From: an uncultured Tissierellia bacterium
GTDB taxonomy: Bacteria; Bacillota; Clostridia; Tissierellales; Tissierellaceae
DNA length: 56,634 bases
NCBI GenBank assembly: GCA_946402705.1
Contig: CAMIXG010000010.1
Location: 1 to 56,634, forward strand
Direction of reading: 5' to 3'
Below, piece after piece: positions 1 to 8,147 of this stretch; position 1 is the first letter of the stretch; every line of letters starts with the position of its first letter. Under the pieces are notes generated by a model. It was not told where the DNA came from. It was given only the letters and a program-made list of their open reading frames with translations, and did not search any database. Both the position numbers and the translations under genes were made by a program.

Positions 1-1685
1 GACTGATTTGCCTTGTAGTTAATATCTAATTTATCTGCAACAGCCTTAGCTGCTTTTTCATTATCTCCAGTAGCCATAATTGGCTCAATTCCATAGGACT
101 TTAAATTCTTAATTAATTTAATACTACTAGGTTTAAGTTCATCACCTAAGGCTATAACACCTATTAGGTTTTCATCTTCCATAAAGACACTTAGCGTAGC
201 TCCTACTGGTGTTTCTATATCTATATTTTTTCCATAGGCTTTTTGACTTATTAACCTATATTTACTTCCATTTATTTCACCTTCAATCCCTACTCCAGAA
301 ATGTTACTAATAGAGTCGTACTCTATAGGCTTAATACCAAGGTGGTTACTATAATTAATTATGGATTGCGCAATTGGATGACTAGAGCCACCTTCTATAC
401 CTGCAATCAAACCTATCAATCTATCCTTTGAAAACTTATCATCCATAAGTTCAAGTGCTAACACTTTAAATTCTCCTGTTGTTAAAGTTCCAGTTTTATC
501 TAAAACCATGACATCAGCAACATTTGCCAGTTCCAAAGCTTCCCTGTCCTTAACTAATAAACCTCTACTTGCACCTAAACTTGTACTCCTTGCTATTACT
601 AGGGGTATGGCTAATCCTAGAGCATGTGGACATGCTATTACTAAAGTTGCAACTGCATATCTAATAGCAGTTTCTAAATTAGCTATCTTTAACCATACAA
701 AAAAGGATATTGTGGCAGCTACTATGGCTATATAAAACAGCCAACTGGCTACCTTATTAGCAAGACCTTCAGCTCTTGAAGGTTGACTTTGAGCCTGACT
801 GATTAAGGTCTGTACTTGAGATATAAAAGATTTATCTCCAGTTTCCTCAACCATTACTAATAAAATCCCTTCTCCATTTGTAGAGCCTCCAATTACTATG
901 TCATCTAACTTTTTTTCAACTGGTTTAGATTCTCCAGTTAAAAGTGATTCATTTACACGAGATTCTCCCTTAACTATAATTCCATCTGCAGGGATGTTTT
1001 CTCCTGCCTGTACTCTTACAATATCTCCTACATTTAAATCTACTACTGGTCTAACATCTATAGTACCATCTTCTAAAACTAAATGGGCATCTTTTGGTAA
1101 TAATTTAGCTAGAGATTTTTGTGCATTTCCAGCTTCTCCAACTGCTTTCATCTCTATCCAGTGTCCAAGTAACATGATTAAAACTAATGATGCAAACTCA
1201 AAAAAGAAGTCCATTATATGTTTACCTAGTAAATATCCTCCAATAACTGCATAAATACTATATAGGTAGGATACTGTTATTCCCAATGCTACCAAAGCCA
1301 TCATACCTGGACTTTTAGTCTTTAACTCATTTATAGCACCCTTGTAAAAAGGTTTTCCTCCATACGCTAGTAGTATAGTAGATAAAACTGCCACTAAAAT
1401 GTCTGAATAAGGAAATGTAAATTGAAATGGCAGTTTTAACCCCATCATTGGTGATAATATTAATATTGGTATAGCAAAGGGTAATGACTTTAAAAATAAT
1501 TCCTTAAAGTTTCCATGCCCTGCATGATTGCCGTGGTCCTCATGATTTTCATGTTCATTATGATTACTATGTCCTTCATGGTTCATATGCTTTTCATGAT
1601 TACTATGCTCTTCATGGTTATTATGTTTTTCATGATTATTATGCTCTTCATGATTATGTTTTTCATTTTTATTCTTATCCAACAT
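1..1685 (-). CDS. copB: CopB-type copper-translocating P1B ATPase, 3'-truncated by window edge
   Basis: The first 561 residues of a heavy-metal P-type ATPase; the C-terminus lies beyond position 1. The start is the ATG at 1685-1683, preceded by AAGGAGTGG. Residues 10-59 are a His-rich cytosolic tail, followed by paired membrane helices, the actuator motif TGES, the intramembrane metal motif CPH (around bases 620-640), the phosphorylation motif DKTGTLT and the hinge TGDN. CPH instead of CPC, plus a His-rich tail instead of CxxC HMA domains, is typical of the CopB subclass, which exports copper or silver. The missing part would hold the end of the ATP-binding domain and the last two helices. 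A CsoR-like operator lies in its promoter, which supports copper control. No csoR or copZ gene is visible in this window. Confidence 0.93.
   Translation of the reverse strand, partial: MLDKNKNEKHNHEEHNNHEKHNNHEEHSNHEKHMNHEGHSNHNEHENHEDHGNHAGHGNFKELFLKSLPFAIPILILSPMMGLKLPFQFTFPYSDILVAVLSTILLAYGGKPFYKGAINELKTKSPGMMALVALGITVSYLYSIYAVIGGYLLGKHIMDFFFEFASLVLIMLLGHWIEMKAVGEAGNAQKSLAKLLPKDAHLVLEDGTIDVRPVVDLNVGDIVRVQAGENIPADGIIVKGESRVNESLLTGESKPVEKKLDDIVIGGSTNGEGILLVMVEETGDKSFISQVQTLISQAQSQPSRAEGLANKVASWLFYIAIVAATISFFVWLKIANLETAIRYAVATLVIACPHALGLAIPLVIARSTSLGASRGLLVKDREALELANVADVMVLDKTGTLTTGEFKVLALELMDDKFSKDRLIGLIAGIEGGSSHPIAQSIINYSNHLGIKPIEYDSISNISGVGIEGEINGSKYRLISQKAYGKNIDIETPVGATLSVFMEDENLIGVIALGDELKPSSIKLIKNLKSYGIEPIMATGDNEKAAKAVADKLDINYKANQ
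1509..1652 (-). repeat. Eight tandem 18-nt units encoding HxxHxN hexapeptides
   Basis: Residues 12-59 of the copper ATPase are eight consecutive hexapeptides of the form H-x-x-H-x-N (HEEHNN, HEKHNN, HEEHSN, HEKHMN, HEGHSN, HNEHEN, HEDHGN, HAGHGN). The DNA repeats in register every 18 nt, with codon-level drift towards the 3' units. A likely role is binding of Cu or Ag before transport. The unit number could vary by slippage. Confidence 0.9.
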
Positions 1686-1734
1686 TTTAATCCACTCCTT
1701 ATATTATTTAAAAACATTTTACCCAGTAGATATT

Positions 1735-1763
1735 TTTCTAACCACCCCCCAGGGGTGTTGTAA
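1735..1763 (-). promoter_or_regulatory. Copper ATPase promoter with CsoR-like operator in the spacer
   Basis: On the minus strand, TTACAA (1763-1758) and TAGAAA (1740-1735) are separated by 17 nt. That spacer is almost filled by CACCCC-TGG-GGGGTG, a perfect 6-bp inverted repeat at 1743-1757. G/C-tract dyads of this kind are the known form of CsoR sites (established family knowledge), and binding here would block RNA polymerase. The dyad is seen directly; the regulator's identity is inferred. Confidence 0.6.
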
Positions 1764-1769
1764 GAAAAT

Positions 1770-1802
1770 AAAAAAAACTACTAGATTTTTATATCTAGTA
1801 GC
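1770..1802 (-). terminator. Intrinsic terminator of the rlmD-like gene
   Basis: The stem CTACTAGA/TCTAGTAG (1778-1785 with 1794-1801) has an 8-nt loop. On the minus strand it is followed by a run of seven T. Confidence 0.85.
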
Positions 1803-1819
1803 TTTTTATTTTATTCTAT

Positions 1820-3169
1820 TTATCTTTCTATTCTAACCATTGCCTCACAATGTGGTGTTCTTGGAAACTGGTCAACTAATTGTATATCACCTATTTTATA
1901 GCCTGCCTCACTAAACTTTTCTAAGTCCTTTAGCATAGTTTTAGGATTACAGGATACATATATAAAAGTTTTAGGATTAAAGGCTATTATCTTATCTATA
2001 GCTTTTTCTAAACCTGGTCTTGGTGGATCTATAACTATTAAATCTGGTTTTTTATCTATATCTCCTATAACCTTAAACATGTCACCAGCTATAAATTCTA
2101 TGTTATTTAAATTATTTATCTTGGCATTTTCTCTTGCCATTTCAACTGCTTCTTCCACTATTTCTATAGCTACTACTTCCTTGGCTACCTTAGCCATTAT
2201 CTGCGCTATAGTTCCAGTACCTGAATAAAGGTCAAAAACAGTTAAGTCATCTATATTTCCTATTAAATCCTGAGTCATAGTGTATAATTTCTCTGCTGCT
2301 AATGTATTTGTTTGAAAAAATGAAAATGGAGATATCTTAAATTTTAATCCACAAATTTCTTCAACTATAAAATCTTGTCCCCAAAGTGTTTCTAATTTAT
2401 CCACTTTTATGGCATCTGATACACTATCATTTAAGGTATGTAGTATACCAACTATTTTTCCATCTAGTTCTAAATCAAGTAACAAGTCCTTAAACTCTTC
2501 TATATTTACTTTTTCCTGAGTTGTTGTAACTAGATTTACTAAAATTTCATTTCTACTCAAGGATTTTCTTATAACTAGGTTTCTAAGCCCACCCTTGTGA
2601 TGTCTTTTATTATAAAAAGTTAGGTCTGTTCCCTTAAAATAGTTTAGAACTCCCATTAAAATATCTGTAAAGTCATCATCAGCTATATTACAATGTTCTA
2701 CATTTTCTATCTCATAAAACTTTCCTTTTCTGTGCATTCCAAGAGCTATGGGACCATCTTTGTACTCATCTCCAAAGGTAAATTCCATCTTATTTCTATA
2801 ATCTTCTACATTTGGGCTACCAACTATACCTTTTATATTAAGCTTTAGGCTGGATTCCTTAAATAGATTCTCAACCTGCTCTTTCTTATATTCCAATTCT
2901 GTATCATAGTCCATATCTTGATAAGTACAGCCTCCACACTTTCCAAAATGTGGACACTTTGCTTTTATTTCAAGAGGAGATTTTTCCAAAACCTCTATAA
3001 TCTTTCCTTCTAAATAATCTTGTTTTTTTCTGCTAACTCTGATTAAAAGTTTTTCTCCCTTTACTCCACCTTTTATTCTAAGTTCTCCTGCTTCAGTATT
3101 TACTATCCCCATATTTGGAAATTTAGCTTCTTCTACTATAACTTCCAATTCCATACCTTTTTTTATCAT
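1820..3169 (-). CDS. rlmD: 23S rRNA (uracil-5-)-methyltransferase, RlmD/RumA family
   Basis: SAM-dependent methylation of a uridine in 23S rRNA. An N-terminal TRAM-like OB domain (about residues 1-60) is followed by the Fe-S cysteine set C-x5-C-x2-C (CPHFGKCGGC, C72/C78/C81) with a fourth Cys near VEHC. The SAM motif FDLYSGTGT and the catalytic-cysteine motif SCNP follow. The 449-residue length fits RumA/RlmCD. I start at the ATG at 3169 because TTGGAGGTAAAG precedes it; an in-frame ATG at 3205 lies inside the upstream hairpin and has no such site. In Bacillus the single homologue modifies both U747 and U1939, so the exact target cannot be fixed from sequence. Confidence 0.92.
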   Translation of the reverse strand: MIKKGMELEVIVEEAKFPNMGIVNTEAGELRIKGGVKGEKLLIRVSRKKQDYLEGKIIEVLEKSPLEIKAKCPHFGKCGGCTYQDMDYDTELEYKKEQVENLFKESSLKLNIKGIVGSPNVEDYRNKMEFTFGDEYKDGPIALGMHRKGKFYEIENVEHCNIADDDFTDILMGVLNYFKGTDLTFYNKRHHKGGLRNLVIRKSLSRNEILVNLVTTTQEKVNIEEFKDLLLDLELDGKIVGILHTLNDSVSDAIKVDKLETLWGQDFIVEEICGLKFKISPFSFFQTNTLAAEKLYTMTQDLIGNIDDLTVFDLYSGTGTIAQIMAKVAKEVVAIEIVEEAVEMARENAKINNLNNIEFIAGDMFKVIGDIDKKPDLIVIDPPRPGLEKAIDKIIAFNPKTFIYVSCNPKTMLKDLEKFSEAGYKIGDIQLVDQFPRTPHCEAMVRIER

Positions 3170-3186
3170 CTTTACCTCCAACATAA

Positions 3187-3213
3187 AAGGTATTTTGATT
3201 TTCAAAATACCTT
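3187..3213 (-). terminator. Hairpin between the WG lipoprotein gene and rlmD
   Basis: A perfect 12-bp stem (3187-3198 with 3202-3213) with a 3-nt loop. It contains the TAA stop of the upstream lipoprotein gene and lies just before the rlmD ribosome binding site. The T tract after it is short (TTAT), so read-through into rlmD is possible. Confidence 0.6.
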
Positions 3214-4927
3214 ATTTTATAATATTAAAATATTCACTATTATAATCTAAAAAATCCTTTACCTCTTCTTTATTTAAAACTACTTCCCGATAGCTAATAT
3301 AGTTATCATTATTCTTTACTCCAACTACTAAATATAATTTATCCTCTACCAACTTAAACTCTTTTATATAATTTAAAATTTCAAACTCAGTTATAGAATT
3401 TACATAATTTCTAAGTTCCTCATACCTCTCCTTTAAAACTATATCTTCTAGCCTATATATCTTACCATTTTCAATGTTAATATTATACATGTTTTTTTCA
3501 AAACTTTTTAAATTATCAGCACCTATAGACTCTGTTATTTTCTCAACAGTTAGTAAGTTTTTATTTGAAATTACATTATATTTTATATTTAACTTATTGT
3601 AGTCTTCCCCTTTAAATTTTTTCTCATTTTTATCTAAAATAAAAGAATTAAACAAGTAAGTGTTTATGTTATCTTGTAGCTCTTTAGAGTCTAACCCTAT
3701 AATTCTAGGGTACTTTATACTTATATTATCAAGGTCATTTAAGCTTTTTTCTACTATTTCAATATTATTATTAATCTTAAATCTTGTATTTTCTTCCCAA
3801 ATTATTTCATCTTCCCCATTATAATATATAAAACCATCATCTATAAATACTCTAGTAACTTCTCCAACAAAGTCTATCCTTCCAAAACCTTTAATCTTAT
3901 CAAATTTTAAGTCTTCCTTGCCATCTAAATTTATCAAATATGTATAGCTCCCATTGGATACTGATATTCTATCTTGATTTAGTTTTTCTACATTATAATA
4001 CTTTTCTTTATTGATTTTTTTCATATTAGGATTTAATATTGTATATTCTAGCTCTTGTAACTTTCCCTTATTGTTACTAGCTGCTACATATCCATCTCCT
4101 AGAAGTTTTATATCCAAGTATATAAAGTCCAGTTTCTTATCACCATCAAAGTTTACCAAGCCTTTTCTGTCTCTACCATTGACCACCTTTGAGCAAACTA
4201 CTTGTTCTTCATCCACATCAAATATCCAGCTATAACTTTCTTCTAAGATTATCTTTCCATCTCCATTTATAAAACCATACTTCTCTCCATCATGGCTTAC
4301 CACATATAAGTCTTTATTTTCAATAGGTTTTACATCGTTATAATCTAAGCTTTTCACCACTCTACCATTTTCATTTATAATCTTGAAAATGTCTTTTTCT
4401 TTCACTAGGGCTCTACCATTATTAAACATATAGGCTAGGTCATACTTAGGCTTTATTTTTTCTCTACCACTTTCATCTATATATCCAAACTTGCTTGTTT
4501 TACCATCTTTTTTCGCAATGACAAATAAACCATCACCATTTTCACCTATGCTCAAATAGTTTTCCTTAAGCACTACTGGTCCAGTTTCTCCATATAAGCC
4601 TAGCTTTTTATTTCTCTCTGCAGTAAAATATCCATTTTTTATACTGCCAATACTTGTAAATTCTGGTTTCAATACTTCAAGACCAGTTTTATTTATAACC
4701 CCAAAAAGTTTATCCTTTTCCACTACTGCCAGATTATCTACAAAGTCACTTGCCATATCATATTTAGGACTTATTATAAAATCACCTTTAGAATTTATAT
4801 ATCCCCATTTTTCCTGATTATCAATTTTTTCATAAGCTGGATATAATAAAATTTCTTCTACCTCTTCCTTCTTACAGCTAGTTAAAATAAGGGCAAGAAA
4901 AACTAAGATAATTATTTTTTTATTCAT
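3212..4927 (-). CDS. WG-repeat lipoprotein with C-terminal DUF3298/PdaC-like domain
   Basis: A 571-residue predicted surface lipoprotein: a short hydrophobic signal ends in the lipobox LTSC, then KKEE. Residues of about 35-330 are WG/β-type repeats of roughly 35-40 residues (for example KWGYINSKGDFIISPKYD and KFGYIDESGREKIKPKYD). The C-terminal ~190 residues (ISIKYPRIIGL...; ...GKIYRLEDIV) resemble the DUF4163/DUF3298 region found in RsiV and PdaC. Function is unknown; a cell-wall-associated or sensing role is inference. Start at 4927, chosen by TTAGGAGGGCAT. It begins 8 nt after the helicase stop, so the two genes are probably co-transcribed. Confidence 0.8.
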   Translation of the reverse strand: MNKKIIILVFLALILTSCKKEEVEEILLYPAYEKIDNQEKWGYINSKGDFIISPKYDMASDFVDNLAVVEKDKLFGVINKTGLEVLKPEFTSIGSIKNGYFTAERNKKLGLYGETGPVVLKENYLSIGENGDGLFVIAKKDGKTSKFGYIDESGREKIKPKYDLAYMFNNGRALVKEKDIFKIINENGRVVKSLDYNDVKPIENKDLYVVSHDGEKYGFINGDGKIILEESYSWIFDVDEEQVVCSKVVNGRDRKGLVNFDGDKKLDFIYLDIKLLGDGYVAASNNKGKLQELEYTILNPNMKKINKEKYYNVEKLNQDRISVSNGSYTYLINLDGKEDLKFDKIKGFGRIDFVGEVTRVFIDDGFIYYNGEDEIIWEENTRFKINNNIEIVEKSLNDLDNISIKYPRIIGLDSKELQDNINTYLFNSFILDKNEKKFKGEDYNKLNIKYNVISNKNLLTVEKITESIGADNLKSFEKNMYNINIENGKIYRLEDIVLKERYEELRNYVNSITEFEILNYIKEFKLVEDKLYLVVGVKNNDNYISYREVVLNKEEVKDFLDYNSEYFNIIK

Positions 4928-4935
4928 ATGCCCTC

Positions 4936-7254
4936 CTAATTCCAAAAAATTTCTAAAACTTTTTTTAATTCATCTGTACTTCTAATAACATTATAGCCCC
5001 ACCAGTTATTGGGAATCAACTCCTTGTATCTAGTTTCTCTATACCTACTGTCGATTAAAAGTATGGCTCCCCTATCTTCTTCTCTTCTGATTACTCTACC
5101 TGCTGCCTGAAAGACCTTATTTATCCCAGGATAAGTATAGGCATAGTCAAACCCATTTTGAAAATACTCCTGAAAATAGGATTTAATCATATTATTTTCA
5201 AAACAAATCATGGGAAGTCCAACCCCAACTATAACTGCTCCAATTAACTTATCTCCAACTAGGTCTATACCCTCTGAAAATATACCACCCATAACTGCAA
5301 AGCCTACTACTCCATCACTATTAAACTTGTTTAAAAAATCTTCTCTATCCCCTTCGCCCATAACCCTATCCTGAATTATTATATTTCCATACATAGTCCT
5401 ATCTTTAAATAGGTCATATATGTTTTCCATATAGCTAAAGGATGGGAAGAAAATCAGATAATTTCCATCCTTACTAGCTACAAACTCTTCTATATATTTT
5501 ACGACCTTAAAATAGGTAAATTCCCTATCCTTATACTTTGTAGATACATTATCTACTACTGATACTGATAGATTATTTCTATCAAAGGGGCTTGGAAGTA
5601 TCATGTTATAATTTTTACCATTTCCGCCAAGAACGTCTATATAATAATCCATTGGTGAAAGTGTGGCTGAGAACATAATACTAGCCCTGCCCTTATCCAG
5701 TCTTTGTTTTATGACATAGGAAGGGTCTATACAATTTATCTTAATAGTCTTATGGCTTTTATCTTCCAATGATGTTAAAAAATGCTCATCATAATAATCT
5801 GCAACTCTTAAGTAGGATAGTAAATCAAAGTATAGTTCTAATACTATTTCATATCCTTCTATATCCTTATTTTGAACTAAAAAATTATCTAAATTTATCA
5901 TGGTTCTTTCTAGTGGAGCAAACAGCTCATCTACTATATCTTCTATGAAAATTTCCTCTTCTACATCATTTTTCTCAAAAGCTATATCTATCTCTGTTAA
6001 TAACTTCATCAAAGACTTATATAACTTCTTATCATCTTTTACTATTTCAAGTACTTCTATTACTTGACTATCTGTTACCTGCCCACTATACATACTTCTG
6101 GCCCTATCCACTAAGTTGTGAACTTCGTCTATTAAAAATACATAGTCTGTTTTATTTAATTCAAAAAATCTTTTAAGCATCACTTGTGGATCAAACAGGT
6201 AGTTGTAATCACAAATTATAAGGTCTGAAAAATCTGCTAAGTCCAAAGAATATTCAAAGGGGCATACAGTATGTTTATCTGCATATCTTTCTATTATTTC
6301 CCTTGAAAATAAATCTTCATTTTCAAATATATCTCTAATTGCATCATTTACCCTATCAAAATGTCCTTTTGCATACTCACAGGCTTTTGGATTACACTCC
6401 ACCTTCTCATTCATGCATATCTTTTCTTTAGATGTTATTACAATGGTTTTTAGCTTTATATTTTGTTTAAGAAGCACTTTATATGCCTTTATTGGCGACT
6501 CTCTAGTTATGGTCTTTGCTGTTAAATAAAATATTTTTTCGCCCTGCTTCTCACCCATATTTTTAAGGGCTGGAAATAGGGTGGACATAGTTTTTCCAAT
6601 ACCTGTTGGTGCCTGTAAAAATAGTTTATTTTCTTCCTTTATAGTCTTATAAACAGCCACAGATAAATCCCTTTGATTTTTTCTATAGCTTGTAAAGGGA
6701 AAATTTAAACTATCTAGTGACTTATTCCTAGTTTCTATCCAGTAAAATGTAACATTGGCCCATTCTACGTAAAGCTTGATTATTTCAAAACAGTAGTTTT
6801 CCAGTTCTGTCTTTGTATACTCTTTAAAAAATTCTTTTGTCTCTTCAGTCTCTAAATGATAATATGTAAGTTTTAATTCTATTTTATCTAAATTATTATT
6901 TTCCATATACATAAATCCATAAAATTTTACCTGAGCCCAGTGTAGTGGATTAAAATTTTCTTCTATCTCATCTAACTCTTTTGTTGTAGATTTTATTTCT
7001 TCTATGGTAAATTTATCCTTATGAGTAAAAATACCATCTGCCCTGCCCTCTAGGTCAAGTATAAAATTTTCATACTCTAAACTTGTTTTTATACTAACCT
7101 CTGCCTTATAATTTTCCCCATAAGAAGCTTGCACTTTCTGATGGGCCAAAGTGCCTTGTAACATTCTTTTAGATGACTTATAAGAATCGTCTATATCTCC
7201 ACTTCTCATTATGGACTCTATTAAATTCCTAACTGATATTTTTACTTTTAACAT
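4936..7254 (-). CDS. PD-(D/E)XK nuclease fused to DinG/Rad3-type Fe-S DNA helicase
   Basis: A 772-residue ATP-dependent superfamily 2 helicase of the XPD/DinG group with an N-terminal RecB/Cas4-like nuclease fold. The nuclease shows GTLAH (H38), GRADG (D73) and EEIK (E86/K88). The helicase shows Walker A APTGIGKT (215-222), four cysteines placed as in XPD Fe-S domains (C280, C287, C292, C331), DEVH (376-379) and the C-terminal motif AAGRVIRR. The four cysteines suggest a 4Fe-4S cluster; the nuclease half lacks a Cas4-type cysteine cluster. Likely a DNA-repair helicase-nuclease; the exact substrate is unknown. RBS GGGAGAAATT precedes the ATG. The WG lipoprotein gene follows immediately. Confidence 0.85.
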   Translation of the reverse strand: MLKVKISVRNLIESIMRSGDIDDSYKSSKRMLQGTLAHQKVQASYGENYKAEVSIKTSLEYENFILDLEGRADGIFTHKDKFTIEEIKSTTKELDEIEENFNPLHWAQVKFYGFMYMENNNLDKIELKLTYYHLETEETKEFFKEYTKTELENYCFEIIKLYVEWANVTFYWIETRNKSLDSLNFPFTSYRKNQRDLSVAVYKTIKEENKLFLQAPTGIGKTMSTLFPALKNMGEKQGEKIFYLTAKTITRESPIKAYKVLLKQNIKLKTIVITSKEKICMNEKVECNPKACEYAKGHFDRVNDAIRDIFENEDLFSREIIERYADKHTVCPFEYSLDLADFSDLIICDYNYLFDPQVMLKRFFELNKTDYVFLIDEVHNLVDRARSMYSGQVTDSQVIEVLEIVKDDKKLYKSLMKLLTEIDIAFEKNDVEEEIFIEDIVDELFAPLERTMINLDNFLVQNKDIEGYEIVLELYFDLLSYLRVADYYDEHFLTSLEDKSHKTIKINCIDPSYVIKQRLDKGRASIMFSATLSPMDYYIDVLGGNGKNYNMILPSPFDRNNLSVSVVDNVSTKYKDREFTYFKVVKYIEEFVASKDGNYLIFFPSFSYMENIYDLFKDRTMYGNIIIQDRVMGEGDREDFLNKFNSDGVVGFAVMGGIFSEGIDLVGDKLIGAVIVGVGLPMICFENNMIKSYFQEYFQNGFDYAYTYPGINKVFQAAGRVIRREEDRGAILLIDSRYRETRYKELIPNNWWGYNVIRSTDELKKVLEIFWN

Positions 7255-7272
7255 AATTTCTCCCTATAAAAA

Positions 7273-7292
7273 ATACACTCCTATGAGTGTAT
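7273..7292 (-). terminator. Intrinsic terminator after the cold-shock-domain gene
   Basis: The stem ATACACTC/GAGTGTAT has a 4-nt loop and is followed on the minus strand by TTTTTT. It separates the CSD gene from the helicase gene. Confidence 0.85.
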
Positions 7293-7307
7293 CAATTTTA
7301 CTATATT

Positions 7308-7931
7308 CTAGTGTGTTTTCATATATGAAAATAATACATCAGAAAATATCTTGAAATTTTCCATTTCTTGAGATTCCCCTGGTGTTGGATTTATATTTTT
7401 TATTAATTCATCAAATATTTCAAATAACTCTTTTGCTGTTTTATCTTCACTGTATTTAGCACTTATCTTTGCAATCTTAGGTCTTAATAATTTTATTTTC
7501 ATAACAGAAGCTGCATTTTCTATTAGATCAGCTACTGCATTTATATCTTCCATGTCCAAACTAGTATCCTTTAGAAATCTGGCATATTCTCTAGAACTCT
7601 CACAGAATTGTTCGAATCTATTTTCATTACTTGGATCTACCAAAGCATTCTTTATAAAGTAATCTTTTAGATATCCTTTTATTTCTAATCTTTCACAATT
7701 TATGGCTGAAGCCCTTCCATCACTTTCCTGTATCTGACTTTCACACATTATTACATCGCCTTCACTTAAATCATCTATGCTAAGGTCATCTTCTACAAAA
7801 TTGCTTATATGAAAAAATAAAAAATTATTATTTTCTGTTTCAACTACACCAAAATTAAGCTCCTTCACAAGTTTTATTATAGTTCCTTGTGTTAGAACTT
7901 TTTTTCTCGCCTCTTTATTTAAATCTTCCAT
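7308..7931 (-). CDS. Cold-shock/S1-like OB-fold protein with helical C-terminal domain
   Basis: A 207-residue protein. Residues of about 12-75 resemble a cold-shock OB fold (GTIIKLVKELNFGVV, then FLFFHISNF and a basic/acidic strand GDVIMCESQ), suggesting RNA or ssDNA binding. The remainder is helical and of unknown family. Start at the ATG at 7931 after TTAAGGAGAGATAGCT. It has its own terminator downstream, so it is a separate unit from the helicase. A nucleic-acid chaperone-like role is inferred from the N-terminal domain only. Confidence 0.65.
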   Translation of the reverse strand: MEDLNKEARKKVLTQGTIIKLVKELNFGVVETENNNFLFFHISNFVEDDLSIDDLSEGDVIMCESQIQESDGRASAINCERLEIKGYLKDYFIKNALVDPSNENRFEQFCESSREYARFLKDTSLDMEDINAVADLIENAASVMKIKLLRPKIAKISAKYSEDKTAKELFEIFDELIKNINPTPGESQEMENFKIFSDVLFSYMKTH

Positions 7932-8123
7932 AGCTATCTCTCCTTAACACTGAAGACATAATTTCTATACAATTTCACATTGGCCTGTTTCCTCAAAATA
8001 ACATACCATTGCTGTATATGTTCCCGTTTTCAAAAGTATATTTTAATTATAGTATATATGTTTTTATTTTTCAATTATTATACCTGATAAATATAATATT
8101 GGTATTAAAGATGACATTTAAAA

Positions 8124-8147
8124 AGCTAATCCTATATAGGATTAGCT
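8124..8147 (-). terminator. Palindromic terminator overlapping the DUF1002 stop codon
   Basis: A 24-nt perfect palindrome centred on 8135/8136. It is followed on the minus strand by TTTTT and contains the TAA stop (8144-8142) of the upstream gene. Confidence 0.8.

Noticed and set aside
508..1254. Plus-strand open frames within the copper ATPase gene
   Set aside because: The minus-strand frame carries all P-type ATPase motifs without interruption; the plus-strand products resemble nothing and lack ribosome binding sites.
1515..1763. A plus-strand Met/Phe/Ile-rich open frame over the start of the copper ATPase
   Set aside because: It is the antisense of the His-rich repeats; its repetitive hydrophobic composition comes from the codons for His, Glu and Asn on the other strand.
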